Source: Streptomyces sp. CCM_MD2014 (GTDB lineage: Bacteria; Actinomycetota; Actinomycetes; Streptomycetales; Streptomycetaceae). Taken from it: DNA of 64,000 nucleotides. Below are positions 28,154 through 36,767 of this stretch, in pieces. Below the pieces are notes generated by a model, which worked only from the letters and a program-made list of their open reading frames with translations, had not been told where the DNA came from and made no database searches. The stretch spans positions 2,170,001 through 2,234,000 of the forward strand of contig NZ_CP009754.1 of NCBI RefSeq assembly GCF_000772045.1, written 5' to 3'. Position numbers and translations under genes: made by a program. How positions within the stretch are numbered: the stretch's first letter is position 1; each line of letters starts with the position of its first letter.

Positions 28154-28917
28154 CGTCCGGCCGCCTTGGCCGTGTCCGCCGCGGTCTCGACGGCTTCCTC
28201 GAAGGTGTCCGTGGGCTGGGCCCCCAGGATCGGCTTGCCGTTGACCAGGAATGCCGGGGTGCTGGTCACGCCGAGGTTGTAGCCCTCCTCCTGGTCGGCG
28301 CGCACGGCGCTGCGGGCCTGGTCGGAGGCCATGTCGGTCTGGAAGCGCTCGATGTCGGCGACGCCCGCCTCGCGGGCCATGGCGATGAGGTTCTCGGCGT
28401 CGAACGCGCCGGAGTTGCGCTCGCGCGGCTTGCCGTAGGCGACGTCGTGGAACTCCCAGAACTTCTTCTGCCGCCCCGCGGCCCAGCCGGCCAGCGCGGC
28501 GCGCTCGGACTCTTCGCCGAAGATGGGGAAGTTGCGCCACTCGATGCGCAGGATTCCCTTGTCGACGTACGAGCGCAGCAGTTCGGGCTTGGTCTCCCGG
28601 GCGAACCGGCCGCAGAACGGGCACTGGAAGTCGGAGTACTCGATCAGGACGACGGGGGCGTCCGCACGTCCGACGGCCAGCGGGTCGGAGGCGTCGCGGC
28701 GGGCGAGGGCGAGCAGGCTCTCGTCGGCGGGTACGGGAGCGGCGGAGCCGGTCACGGCCGCGGGCCCGCCTGCCTTCTCCTCGCGGTCGTCCGAGCCGTC
28801 GAGCGTGAGGGCGAAGGCCGCGGTCACCGCGGCGGCGGTGAGAACCGCGGCGGCCGTGACGGTCCGCCTGCGGTTGCGGCGGGACGGGGACGGGGTGGAT
28901 CCGGTCGATCCGGTCAT
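28150..28917 (-). CDS. DsbA-family thioredoxin-fold protein, membrane anchored
   Basis: 255 residues. A basic N-terminus and one hydrophobic helix (about 20-37) act as signal anchor. The DsbA-like domain has the redox motif C99-P-F-C102 in EYSDFQCPFCGRFARET, an inserted helical part, and the cis-Pro loop TSTPAFLVNG. It works outside the membrane in thiol-disulfide exchange. CPFC is found in Gram-positive DsbA/BdbD-like proteins. It is followed directly by a CcdA-like protein that may keep it reduced, and preceded by a CPVC membrane protein. Confidence 0.93.
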   Translation of the reverse strand: MTGSTGSTPSPSRRNRRRTVTAAAVLTAAAVTAAFALTLDGSDDREEKAGGPAAVTGSAAPVPADESLLALARRDASDPLAVGRADAPVVLIEYSDFQCPFCGRFARETKPELLRSYVDKGILRIEWRNFPIFGEESERAALAGWAAGRQKKFWEFHDVAYGKPRERNSGAFDAENLIAMAREAGVADIERFQTDMASDQARSAVRADQEEGYNLGVTSTPAFLVNGKPILGAQPTDTFEEAVETAADTAKAAGR

Positions 28918-28975
28918 GGGGCACCTCAGACGTTGAGGGAGGGAAGGGGAAAAGGGTGTGGGACCGGGCCTCGGG

Positions 28976-29485
28976 TCAGGCGGAAGCCGTGACCGGGCAC
29001 TCGGTCTGCAAGGACAGGCGACGCAGCGCGGCTTCCGCCAGCAGACCTGCCGACAGGACGGCCAGCAGCGGCTGCAGCGGTGCCCAGTAGCTCAGGGCGC
29101 CGGAGGCTCCCAGGAGCACGAGGACGAGTTTGTTGCAGACGGGGCAGCCGACCGCGAAGAAGGACAGCACCCCGCCGATCGCCCCGAGACGGCCGCCGTC
29201 GGCGGCTCGCGGCTCCGGGGCGGACGAGGGCTCACGCACGGCGGGCCCGCGCACGTAGGTGCTCAGCACGATGCCGGCCAGTGCGGCCGTGACGGCGAGG
29301 GCCGGGTAGTTCCACCACTGCACGGGGACTGACCGGCCGAACAGGGGGTTGGGCACCACGTCGGTGGGCGCGCCGACCAGGATCGCCGTGGCCAGGGCAC
29401 CTGCGCCCGCCACGGTCCACTGTCGGGACCGCCAACCACGCAGTGCCTCACCCGCCCGCCGCCAGGAGCGCCGGGAAGAGGACAT
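28976..29485 (-). CDS. Membrane protein with conserved-looking CPVC motif
   Basis: 169 residues with about four membrane helices. Between the second pair lies a hydrophobic block LSFFAVGCPVCNKLVLVLLGASGAL with C114-P-V-C117, a thioredoxin-like CxxC placed at or in the membrane, and another Cys near the C-terminus (TECPV). I do not recognise a named family. Its place 58 bases before the DsbA-like and CcdA-like genes, all on one strand, argues for a thiol-redox role. ATG at 29485 begins a basic leader (MSSSRRSWRRAG). Confidence 0.72.
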   Translation of the reverse strand: MSSSRRSWRRAGEALRGWRSRQWTVAGAGALATAILVGAPTDVVPNPLFGRSVPVQWWNYPALAVTAALAGIVLSTYVRGPAVREPSSAPEPRAADGGRLGAIGGVLSFFAVGCPVCNKLVLVLLGASGALSYWAPLQPLLAVLSAGLLAEAALRRLSLQTECPVTASA

Positions 29486-29535
29486 GCCGAATGACTCCGT
29501 TTCCGAGGATTCAGGGACGCGGCCTACGGGCCGGT

Positions 29536-29988
29536 CTAGATCCGCAGAACGGAGTGGAGGGTCGCCGGGGGCGGATCGGGGCCGCCTGCCGACGCCACGA
29601 AGTGCTGTGACACGAGAGGCGCGGGATCGGTGTCCGGGGACGCGAGACCGGCGCGGCCGCCGGAAGTGGACGGCGGCGGCGGATTCTCGGCCCGCTGCGC
29701 TCCGTGGTCGCCGACGGCCTTCTTGCCGCACGGGGCCGCCGCACCGTCCGACGGTTCGGCGACGGTGTCGAAGGCGGCGACGGCATGGGCGGCCTCGGCT
29801 GCATCCGCTGCGTTCGCTGCATCCGCTGTGGTCGCGACGGTATGCAGCAGCTCCGCCGTGGGCGGGAGCGCGTCCCGTCCGCCGCGTTCCGCGTGCCCGA
29901 AGACGCACAGCAGCGTCACCGCGCCCACGAGCAGCGCCAGCACACCGCGGAACCGGGCGTGCGCCCGTCCGTGTGCCGCTCGCTTCAT
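29536..29988 (-). CDS. Hypothetical exported protein, possibly first gene of the redox cluster
   Basis: 150 residues; a basic start (MKRAAHGRAHARFRG), one hydrophobic helix (VLALLVGAVTLLCVFG), then a low-complexity Ala/Asp stretch and a Pro-rich tail ending HSVLRI. A single Cys occurs in the mature part (APCGKK). No family recognised. It is separated by 50 bases from the CPVC gene, on the same strand. Confidence 0.5.
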   Translation of the reverse strand: MKRAAHGRAHARFRGVLALLVGAVTLLCVFGHAERGGRDALPPTAELLHTVATTADAANAADAAEAAHAVAAFDTVAEPSDGAAAPCGKKAVGDHGAQRAENPPPPSTSGGRAGLASPDTDPAPLVSQHFVASAGGPDPPPATLHSVLRI

Positions 29989-30261
29989 CGCCGCTCCCGC
30001 GCTGTCACGCCGTCCGTGGTCACCGCCAGCCTAGGTCACCCGCACCGGGGGCCGGCCACCCAGGGGCCGGGGCCCGCCGGCTGCGGCCTTCCAGCGGACT
30101 CCTCGCGGCGGCGCGCCCGGCCGGGTGACCCGAGGAACCTTTGACGCTTTTCGTACAGGGCCACGATAGAACCGGTGTGAATTCGAGATTGGGTAAGTAT
30201 CGCAGAAATCGTTCACTCGACTGCCGCGCATCCGACGGAGTAGGCAGACGTTACTTCGGAT

Positions 30262-30498
30262 ATGACCGAGGAACACGGGGAATTGACGGCGCTTGGCCCG
30301 TCCACCTACAGGCCCGGCAGAGCTCACTGTCCGTCACCGGCGGACGGAACTCCGACCAGAGGACGGCATCCCGTCCCTCCCCGTGTGGCCGAGCCGGTCC
30401 TGCAACGCTTCCTGGACGTCATGACCGAGTTGGAGAGCGGCCTCGCCGAGCGGTGGGACCGTACGCAGGGCTCCCTGACGTGCACCCGGGCAGAGTGA
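30262..30498 (+). CDS. Small hypothetical protein
   Basis: 78 residues starting MTEEHGELTALG; the C-terminal third VAEPVLQRFLDVMTELESGLAERWD looks like a real amphipathic helix. It ends 10 bases before the start of the DUF2637 gene, which suggests an operon. No clear ribosome site and no family match. A TTGACG element at 30141-30146 could be the promoter -35. Confidence 0.42.
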   Translation: MTEEHGELTALGPSTYRPGRAHCPSPADGTPTRGRHPVPPRVAEPVLQRFLDVMTELESGLAERWDRTQGSLTCTRAE

Positions 30499-30508
30499 TC
30501 CGCACCTC

Positions 30509-31387
30509 GTGTACGAAGAACACACTCATCCCCGCATGCCGTACGGCGAGGGACCGTTCCGCGCCACGGGCACGGGCCGGCACCGGGCGCCCGAGCAAGC
30601 CTTCCAGGAGACGCTGGTCCCGCCCGAACCCGGCTGGGACCCGGCCGAGGAGCTCGCGTTCCTGCTCCAGGACGCCATGGAGCAGCAGACCGGCGTGCCC
30701 TCCCCCTCCGCCACGGACGCATCGGCGCTCGCACCCGCCCCGGGCACACCGCTGAGCAATCTCCAGGAGATCACGGCGGAGCTGCCCCCGTTGAGGGAGT
30801 CCCCGACGAGTCACCGCAGGGTCCGCAGAGGGAGAAGGGTGAGCCGGCTGCGCGCCGCGAGCCTGTTCGTCGCCGCGCTGGCCGCGGTCATCGCCGCCTC
30901 CGTGAGCCTGTTCGGCGGCATGGTGGCGTACGAGCCGTTGCGTCTGGCCGCCGTGACCCGGACCCGGGGCAGCGTCGTGTCCTGGTGGCCCCTGCTGGTC
31001 TACGGCCCCTGGCTGGTGGCGTCGCTGGCGGTGCTGCGGGCCGCGCTGCACCAGCGCCGCGCGGTGCACTCCTGGGCCGTCGTCCTGCTGTTCTCGGCCA
31101 TCGCGATGTTCCTGTGCATCGTCGAGGCGCCCAGGACCGTCAGCGACGGCGCGGCGGCCGCCCTGCCCGGTCTGGCCTCGCTGGTCTGCTTCCAGCAGGT
31201 CGTCCGGCAGATCACGCTCACCCGTCCGCCGCGGCGGGCTGTGCCGCGCCACCGGCAGCGCGCCGCGGTCACACCGGGTGACGATCCGTCGGGCAAGGCG
31301 CTCTCCGACGGGGTGTCCCTTCCGCAGCAACGGCAGAATCAGGTGCGCTCGCCGCGGCCGGGCACCCGCCCGGGGAAAAGAATCTGA
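30509..31387 (+). CDS. DUF2637 domain membrane protein
   Basis: 292 residues. A Pro/Glu-rich cytoplasmic N-terminus (1-108) is followed by four hydrophobic segments (ASLFVAALAAVIAASVSLFGG, WWPLLVYGPWLVASLAVLRAAL, SWAVVLLFSAIAMFLCIV, ALPGLASLVCFQQVV) forming the DUF2637 domain, and a basic tail. DUF2637 proteins are frequent in Streptomyces chromosomes and conjugative elements, where Spd-type relatives help plasmid spread; here the function is unknown. GTG at 30509 or ATG at 30536 may be the start. Ribosome sites are weak at both. Confidence 0.78.
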   Translation: MYEEHTHPRMPYGEGPFRATGTGRHRAPEQAFQETLVPPEPGWDPAEELAFLLQDAMEQQTGVPSPSATDASALAPAPGTPLSNLQEITAELPPLRESPTSHRRVRRGRRVSRLRAASLFVAALAAVIAASVSLFGGMVAYEPLRLAAVTRTRGSVVSWWPLLVYGPWLVASLAVLRAALHQRRAVHSWAVVLLFSAIAMFLCIVEAPRTVSDGAAAALPGLASLVCFQQVVRQITLTRPPRRAVPRHRQRAAVTPGDDPSGKALSDGVSLPQQRQNQVRSPRPGTRPGKRI

Positions 31388-31414
31388 CCCGGAGCGCAAC
31401 GAAACGGTCGGAAC

Positions 31415-31475
31415 GGGATTCCCTTCCCTCCACGGGACGCGAAGGACGCCGAGGACGCGAAGGAAAGGGAATTCC
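31415..31475. terminator. Possible terminator between DUF2637 and DUF6299 genes
   Basis: GGGATTCCCTTCC (31415-31427) and GGAAAGGGAATTCC (31462-31475) pair over about 12 bp with one bulge and a 34-base loop, between two convergent genes. Confidence 0.5.
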
Positions 31476-31532
31476 GGCTGTCGTCGTGGGGCGCTTTTCC
31501 GGACGGGTTCGGACACCCGCCGTCGCGAGAGG

Positions 31533-32048
<516 letters not shown>

Positions 32049-32217
32049 TCACCCCTTCGGTGGCGAGTCCGCGTCGGCCGTCGTGGAACCGTCGCCGGCG
32101 TGTCCGGGTGTTGTCACGCTTGCCACCGGGGCCTTGGCGGGGACTCGCCGGCGGGCGCACGGTCGGTACACGCGACGGTCCCGACGACGGGACGGTCTCC
32201 CGACACGGAGGTGCGCC

Positions 32218-32409
32218 ATGTGTACCCACCGGCCTTCCTGCCCCGCAACCGACGCCCGCGCGCACGTCGTCGCCACCCACCCGGAGCAGGGGTGGAACCT
32301 GCTGTGCGACGGCACGCTCGTCTTCGACGACACCGGCGAACTGCGGCCCGACGGCCTGGTCGTCGCCCCGCACCGGGTGCCGGGCGGACATCCGGCGACG
32401 GCCGCCTGA
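32218..32409 (+). CDS. DUF5999 family small protein
   Basis: 63 residues: MCTHRPSCPATDARAHVVATHPEQGWNLLCDGTLVFDDTGEL. The spacing of Cys and His (MCxHxPxCP ... HPEQGW.LLC.G.ViFDDTGeL) is the DUF5999 signature, widespread in Streptomyces and probably a small metal-binding protein, though that is inference. ATG at 32218 has ACGGAGG 7 bases upstream. Confidence 0.85.
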   Translation: MCTHRPSCPATDARAHVVATHPEQGWNLLCDGTLVFDDTGELRPDGLVVAPHRVPGGHPATAA

Positions 32410-32484
32410 CCCCTTTCGCCCCGCCGGGACCGGCAGCGGTCGAAGGGCTGATGAAGTCAACGAGGGCGAGCGAAGTCGGCGGGG

Positions 32485-33312
32485 TCAGCGCTTCCCGGCG
32501 ACGAACTCCCGCAGCAGGGTGGCGAGCAGCTCCGGCTGGTCCTCGGGGATCAGCGTCCGGGTGTCCTCGATCTCCACCAGCCTTCCCCGCGGGAGGAGTT
32601 CGGCCAGGCGTCGGCCGTGGGCGCGGGGCATCATCAGGTCCTCGGTCGCCCAGACGACGAGTGCGGGCCGGTCGAACCTCCGCAGGCCCTGGGCGGCTTC
32701 CAGGAGTTCGTCCCGCCGCACGTGCGTGCCGTAGTGCCGGAAGTCGCGGCGGATCGCCGGGTCGGTGCGCAGCGGGTGCAGCCAGCCGTCGACGACCGCG
32801 TCCGGCACCGGCCGCTTGGTGAGGGCGCCGATGCCGACGGGCAGGCGGCGCAGCGGTCTGAGGCCCAGGACGCGGACCAGCGCGGACACGCCGCCGGGCG
32901 TCCGGCAGGCGACGCCGATCAGCTTTCCCGGCAGGCCCGGCGGGTAGTTGTCGAACGCCTCGCACGCGACGAGGGCCAGCCGGGCGAGGCGCTCGGGGTG
33001 CCGGGCGGCCACCGTCTGGGCGCGTCCGCAGTCGTTCTCGACGAGGGTGACGTCGGTGAGGTCGAGGCGGTCGAGGAACTCGGCGATCAGTTCGTTGACC
33101 AGGTCGGGGGTGGGCGGCCGGCGCATCGGGCGGCGGTGGGCGCCGTAGGGCAGGGTCGGCGCGATCACCCGGTGGTCGGTGCGCAGGTCGGCGGCGACCT
33201 TGCGCCAGACGGTCCGGTCGTGGACGAGGCCGTGCAGGAGGACGACGACCGGGCCGTCGCCGCCGGTGTCCTCGTACTCGATGGTTCCCGCGCTCAGTTC
33301 GATGTCCGGCAT
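32485..33312 (-). CDS. Alpha/beta hydrolase with Ser-to-Cys change at the nucleophile elbow
   Basis: 275 residues, alpha/beta-hydrolase fold (oxyanion region LLHGLVHD, cap domain, C-terminal PALVVWATEDLMMP acid loop). The nucleophile elbow, normally GNDSGG or GxSxG, reads ENDCGRAQ, putting Cys where Ser should be. The usual catalytic His near the end is not obvious (IEDTRTLIPEDQPELL, a form seen in some homologues). It is probably the last gene of the acyl-CoA dehydrogenase / Rid operon (27 bases after the Rid gene). Role in the aromatic-CoA pathway is inferred from position only. Confidence 0.82.
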   Translation of the reverse strand: MPDIELSAGTIEYEDTGGDGPVVVLLHGLVHDRTVWRKVAADLRTDHRVIAPTLPYGAHRRPMRRPPTPDLVNELIAEFLDRLDLTDVTLVENDCGRAQTVAARHPERLARLALVACEAFDNYPPGLPGKLIGVACRTPGGVSALVRVLGLRPLRRLPVGIGALTKRPVPDAVVDGWLHPLRTDPAIRRDFRHYGTHVRRDELLEAAQGLRRFDRPALVVWATEDLMMPRAHGRRLAELLPRGRLVEIEDTRTLIPEDQPELLATLLREFVAGKR

Positions 33313-33339
33313 GCCGGAATGGTAGGGGCGTCGGGTGCG

Positions 33340-33738
33340 CTACGGCAGTACGGCGAACCCGTCGAGTTCGACCAACGCCCTTTCGTCCCAGAGCCGTACG
33401 ACCTCCACAACCGCCATCGCCGGGTAGTCGCGGCCCGCCAGCTCGCGCCAGGTGCGGCCGAGGTCGGCGGCGTGGGTGCGGTAGGCGGCGACGTCGGTGG
33501 CGTAGACGGTGACGCGGGCGAGGTCGGCGGGGGTGCCGCCGGCGGCGCGCAGGGCGGTGAGGAGGTTGGCGAGGGCCCGTTCGAACTGGGCGGGGAGGGT
33601 GTCGCCGGTGATCTTGCCGTCGGTGTCGAGGGCGGTCTGGCCGGCCAGGAAGACGACGCGGGTGCCGGTGGCGACGACGGCGTGGGAGAAGCCGGTGGGC
33701 GGGGAGAGTTCGGGCGGGTTCACCCGTTCGGCGGTCAT
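33340..33738 (-). CDS. RidA (YjgF/YER057c/UK114) family protein
   Basis: 132 residues, full length for the trimeric Rid fold. It has the opening PPTGFSHAVVATGTRVVFLAGQTALDTDG, the middle QFERALANLLTALRAAGGTPADLARVTVYATD, and YPAMAVVEVVRL near the end. RidA itself hydrolyses enamines/imines and needs an Arg in the ARS motif; here that place reads PAM-A, so the canonical deaminase residue is missing and this belongs to another Rid subgroup. ATG overlaps the stop of the acyl-CoA dehydrogenase gene (ATGA). Confidence 0.9.
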   Translation of the reverse strand: MTAERVNPPELSPPTGFSHAVVATGTRVVFLAGQTALDTDGKITGDTLPAQFERALANLLTALRAAGGTPADLARVTVYATDVAAYRTHAADLGRTWRELAGRDYPAMAVVEVVRLWDERALVELDGFAVLP

Positions 33739-34913
33739 GCTCCGGCCTCCTCGGTGGTGGTGTCATGGGTCCGCTGCGTCTGGTACGTCCGGTACAGCTC
33801 CTTGGCGACGATGCCGCGCTGCACCTCGCTCGCGCCCTCGTAGACGCGGGGTGCGCGCACCTCCCGGTAGAGGTGTTCGAGGAGGTGGCCGCGGCGCAGG
33901 GCGCGGGCGCCGTGCAGCTGGACGGCCTTGTCGACGACGTACTGGGCGGTCTCGGTGGCGAGGAGCTTCGCCATCGCCGCGCGCCGGGGGACGTCCGGAG
34001 CGCCCGCGTCGTACGCCGTCGCCGCCGCGTACACCATCAGGCGGGCCGCCTCGGTGCGCAGGGCCATCTCGGCGACCTGGTGGGAGACGGTCTGGAGGTC
34101 GCACAGCTTGCCGCCGAAGGCGTCGCGGGCGGCGGTGTGCGCGAGGGTCGCGTCCAGGGCGGCCTGCGCCATGCCGACGGCGAAGGCGCCGACGCTGGGG
34201 CGGAACAGGTTGAGGGTGCCCATGGCGACCCGGAAGCCGCGGTCCGGTTCGCCCAGGACGTCGTCCGCGGTGACGGGCACGGCGTCGAAGGAGAGGGCGC
34301 CGATGGGATGCGGCGAGAGCATGTCGAGCGGGGTGCCGGTGAGGCCGGGGCGGTCGGCGGGCACGAGGAAGGCGGTGACGCCGCGGGCGCCGGCGCCGGG
34401 AGTGGTGCGGGCGAACACGGTGTAGAAGTCGGCCTCGGGGGCGTTGGAGATCCAGCACTTCTCGCCCGTGAGCCGCCAGGCGGGGCTTCCCGCGCCGCTC
34501 CCGGCGTCCGATTCCGCCCTCAGCGACAGCGCGGCCGCGTCCGAGCCCGCGTCGGGCTCACTGAGGGCGAAGGCGGCCACCGCGCTGCCGTCGCTCACGC
34601 CGGGGAGCCAGCGGGCGCGCTGGGCCGCGGTGCCGTGGGCGTGCACCGGGTGGGCGCCCAGACCCTGGAGGGCGAGGGCGGTCTCGGCCTCGGTGCAGGC
34701 GCGGGCGAGGGACTCGCGCATCAGGCACAGGTCGAGCGCGCCGGAGGTGAACAGGCGGGGCAGCAGGCCGAGGGCGCCGAGCTCGGCTACCAGGGCGCGG
34801 TTGACGCGGCCCGGCTCGCCCTTCTCCGCGAGCGGGCGCAGCCGTTCGGCGGCGAGGGTGCGCAGCTCGTCGCACCAGGTGAGTTGTGCCGGTTCGAGCG
34901 AGAATGCGGTCAT
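33735..34913 (-). CDS. Acyl-CoA dehydrogenase
   Basis: 392 residues, the usual length for the FAD-dependent family that makes 2,3-enoyl-CoA. Seen: FAD/substrate motif FALSEPDAGSDAAAL, W-x-SNAPEADFYTVFARTTP, the C-terminal segment with Gln/Gly-rich VQLHGARALRRGHLLEHLYREVRAPRVYEGASEVQR (YEG Glu as likely catalytic base). It is the first gene of the leftward operon dehydrogenase, Rid protein, hydrolase. Upstream is one of two matching promoter/operator modules shared with the crotonase-monooxygenase operon. A role in the cyclic intermediates of the aryl-CoA pathway is inferred. Confidence 0.94.
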   Translation of the reverse strand: MTAFSLEPAQLTWCDELRTLAAERLRPLAEKGEPGRVNRALVAELGALGLLPRLFTSGALDLCLMRESLARACTEAETALALQGLGAHPVHAHGTAAQRARWLPGVSDGSAVAAFALSEPDAGSDAAALSLRAESDAGSGAGSPAWRLTGEKCWISNAPEADFYTVFARTTPGAGARGVTAFLVPADRPGLTGTPLDMLSPHPIGALSFDAVPVTADDVLGEPDRGFRVAMGTLNLFRPSVGAFAVGMAQAALDATLAHTAARDAFGGKLCDLQTVSHQVAEMALRTEAARLMVYAAATAYDAGAPDVPRRAAMAKLLATETAQYVVDKAVQLHGARALRRGHLLEHLYREVRAPRVYEGASEVQRGIVAKELYRTYQTQRTHDTTTEEAGA

Positions 34914-34994
34914 CGGCCGTCCCTTCCCCTGCTCCCCTGCCCTGCCTGCGCCCGGCTTCCGGCCCGCCGGACGGGCCGTCGGTCCACGACCGAG

Positions 34995-35022
34995 GTTATC
35001 GCGCCCCGTTGACTGTCGTCAC
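34995..35022. promoter_or_regulatory. Shared promoter/operator module A (aryl-CoA regulon)
   Basis: GTTATC, 9 bases, then TGACTGTCGTCAC. The second part contains the inverted repeat TGAC-TGTC-GTCA. Leftward it reads as GTGACG -16- GATAAC, a promoter for the acyl-CoA dehydrogenase operon. Rightward TTGACT (35009-35014) -16- TACGCT (35031-35036) serves the ligase operon. The same 28-bp layout occurs at 41844-41871. PaaX-family control is inferred. Confidence 0.7.
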
Positions 35023-35075
35023 CAACACGATACGCTCGTTGCGCGAGCCCACCACGACAAAGGGGGCGAACCGCC

Positions 35076-36752
35076 ATGGCCGATCCGCGCCACGCGGACC
35101 CGCACCGCTCCGCCCACGTCGACACCTTCGCGCGGGACCACCTGCCGCCCCCCGAGCAGTGGCCGGAGCTTGTCTTCGAGCTGCCCGAGCTGCGCTACCC
35201 GGCCCGGCTGAACTGCGCCGCCGAGCTGCTCACCGGCCCGCCCGACGACCGCCCGGTCTTCCGCACCGCGTCCGGGGACACCTGGACCTACGGCGGGCTG
35301 CGGGAGCGCGTCGACCGGATCGCGCACGTGCTGACCGGCGACCTCGGTGTCGTCCCGGGCAACCGGGTGCTGCTGCGCGGCCCCACCACCCCGTGGCTGG
35401 CCGCCTGCTGGCTGGCGGTGCTGAAGGCGGGCGCGGTGGCGGTCACCGTGCTGGCCCAGCAGCGCCCGCACGAGCTGCGCGCCGTCTGCGAGATCGCCCG
35501 GGTGCGGCACGCGCTGTGCGACGTCCGGGCGGTCGACGACCTCGCCAAGGCGGAGATCGCCGGCCTGCGCATCACGACCTTCGGCGGGGACGCTCCGGAC
35601 GACCTGCGGACCCGTACGGCGTCCGGCGCGGTGCCCGGCACGCCGTACGAGGCCGTCGACACCGCCGCCGACGACGTGGCGCTCATCGCGTTCACCTCCG
35701 GCACCACGGGGCGGCCCAAGGGCTGCATGCACTTCCACCGCGACGTGCTGGCGATCGCGGACACCTTCTCCGCGCATGTGCTGAAGCCGCGACCGGACGA
35801 CGTCTTCGCGGGCAGCCCGCCGCTCGGCTTCACCTTCGGGCTCGGCGGTCTCGTGGTCTTCCCGCTGCGGGCCGGGGCGAGTGCACTGCTGCTCGAACAG
35901 GCGGGGCCCAAGCAGCTGTTGCCGGCGGTCGCCGAGCACCGGGTGTCGGTGCTGTTCACCGCGCCGACGGCGTACCGGGCGCTGCTGGACGAGCTGGACG
36001 CGTACGACGTGAGCAGTCTCAGGCGCTGCGTCTCGGCGGGCGAGAACCTGCCCGCGGCCACCTGGCGGGCCTGGCACGAGCGCACCGGCCTGCGCATCAT
36101 CAACGGCATCGGCGCCACCGAACTGCTGCACATCTTCGTGTCCGCGGCGGACGACGCCATCAGGCCCGGCACGACGGGCGTTCCGGTGCCGGGGTGGCAC
36201 GCGCGCGTGCAGGACGAGCGGGGCGGGCCGGTGCCCGACGGGGAGCCGGGGCTGCTGGCGGTGCGCGGGCCGGTCGGGTGCCGCTACCTCGCCGATCCGC
36301 GGCAGCGCGAGTACGTGCGCGACGGCTGGAACGTCACCGGGGACACTTACGTCCGCGAACCCGACGGGTACTTCCGGTACGTGGCCCGCGCCGACGACAT
36401 GATCATCTCCGCCGGGTACAACATCGCGGGGCCGGAGGTGGAGGACGCGCTGCTGCGCCATCCGGACGTGGTGGAGGCGGCCGTGGTGGGCCGGCCCGAC
36501 CAGCGCCGGGGACAGGTCGTCGTGGCGCACGCGGTGCTGCGGGAGGGGGCCGCGCGGGACGCGGACGCGCTGCGCGCGTTCCTGCGGTCGGAGCTGGCGC
36601 CGTACAAGTGCCCGCGGGAGATCGTCTTCCTGGACGCGCTGCCGCGCACGGCGACCGGGAAGCTCCAGCGCTACCGCCTCCTGGACGCACCCGACCCCAA
36701 TCCGGCCGCCGTTCCCGGTGCTCGTCCGGATCCCCTGGGCGGCCGGGCCTGA
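35076..36752 (+). CDS. AMP-dependent aryl-CoA ligase (benzoate / 2-aminobenzoate-CoA ligase type)
   Basis: 558 residues of the ANL superfamily: P-loop FTSGTTGRPKGCMHF at about 207, the acyl-binding GSPPLGFTFGLGG, NGIGATELLHIF, RADDMIISAGYNIAGPEVED, and the A10 lysine in RTATGKLQRYRL near 530. The combination (PPLGFTFGLG, GATELLHIFVSA) is characteristic of benzoate- and 2-aminobenzoate-CoA ligases. With the neighbouring anthraniloyl-CoA-type monooxygenase, 2-aminobenzoate (anthranilate) is the likeliest substrate, with benzoate or salicylate as alternatives. ATG at 35076 follows GGGGGCGA. The PaaX-like gene follows 15 bases later. Confidence 0.9.
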   Translation: MADPRHADPHRSAHVDTFARDHLPPPEQWPELVFELPELRYPARLNCAAELLTGPPDDRPVFRTASGDTWTYGGLRERVDRIAHVLTGDLGVVPGNRVLLRGPTTPWLAACWLAVLKAGAVAVTVLAQQRPHELRAVCEIARVRHALCDVRAVDDLAKAEIAGLRITTFGGDAPDDLRTRTASGAVPGTPYEAVDTAADDVALIAFTSGTTGRPKGCMHFHRDVLAIADTFSAHVLKPRPDDVFAGSPPLGFTFGLGGLVVFPLRAGASALLLEQAGPKQLLPAVAEHRVSVLFTAPTAYRALLDELDAYDVSSLRRCVSAGENLPAATWRAWHERTGLRIINGIGATELLHIFVSAADDAIRPGTTGVPVPGWHARVQDERGGPVPDGEPGLLAVRGPVGCRYLADPRQREYVRDGWNVTGDTYVREPDGYFRYVARADDMIISAGYNIAGPEVEDALLRHPDVVEAAVVGRPDQRRGQVVVAHAVLREGAARDADALRAFLRSELAPYKCPREIVFLDALPRTATGKLQRYRLLDAPDPNPAAVPGARPDPLGGRA

Positions 36753-36767
36753 GGCCGACGACATAAG

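Noticed and set aside
27266-28282. 338-codon rightward frame opposite the CcdA-like gene
   Set aside because: Gln/Arg/Gly-rich shadow of a clear membrane protein gene.
33340-33738. Assigning the Rid protein as a true enamine/imine deaminase
   Set aside because: The Arg needed in RidA (ARS motif) is Met here, so only family membership is claimed.
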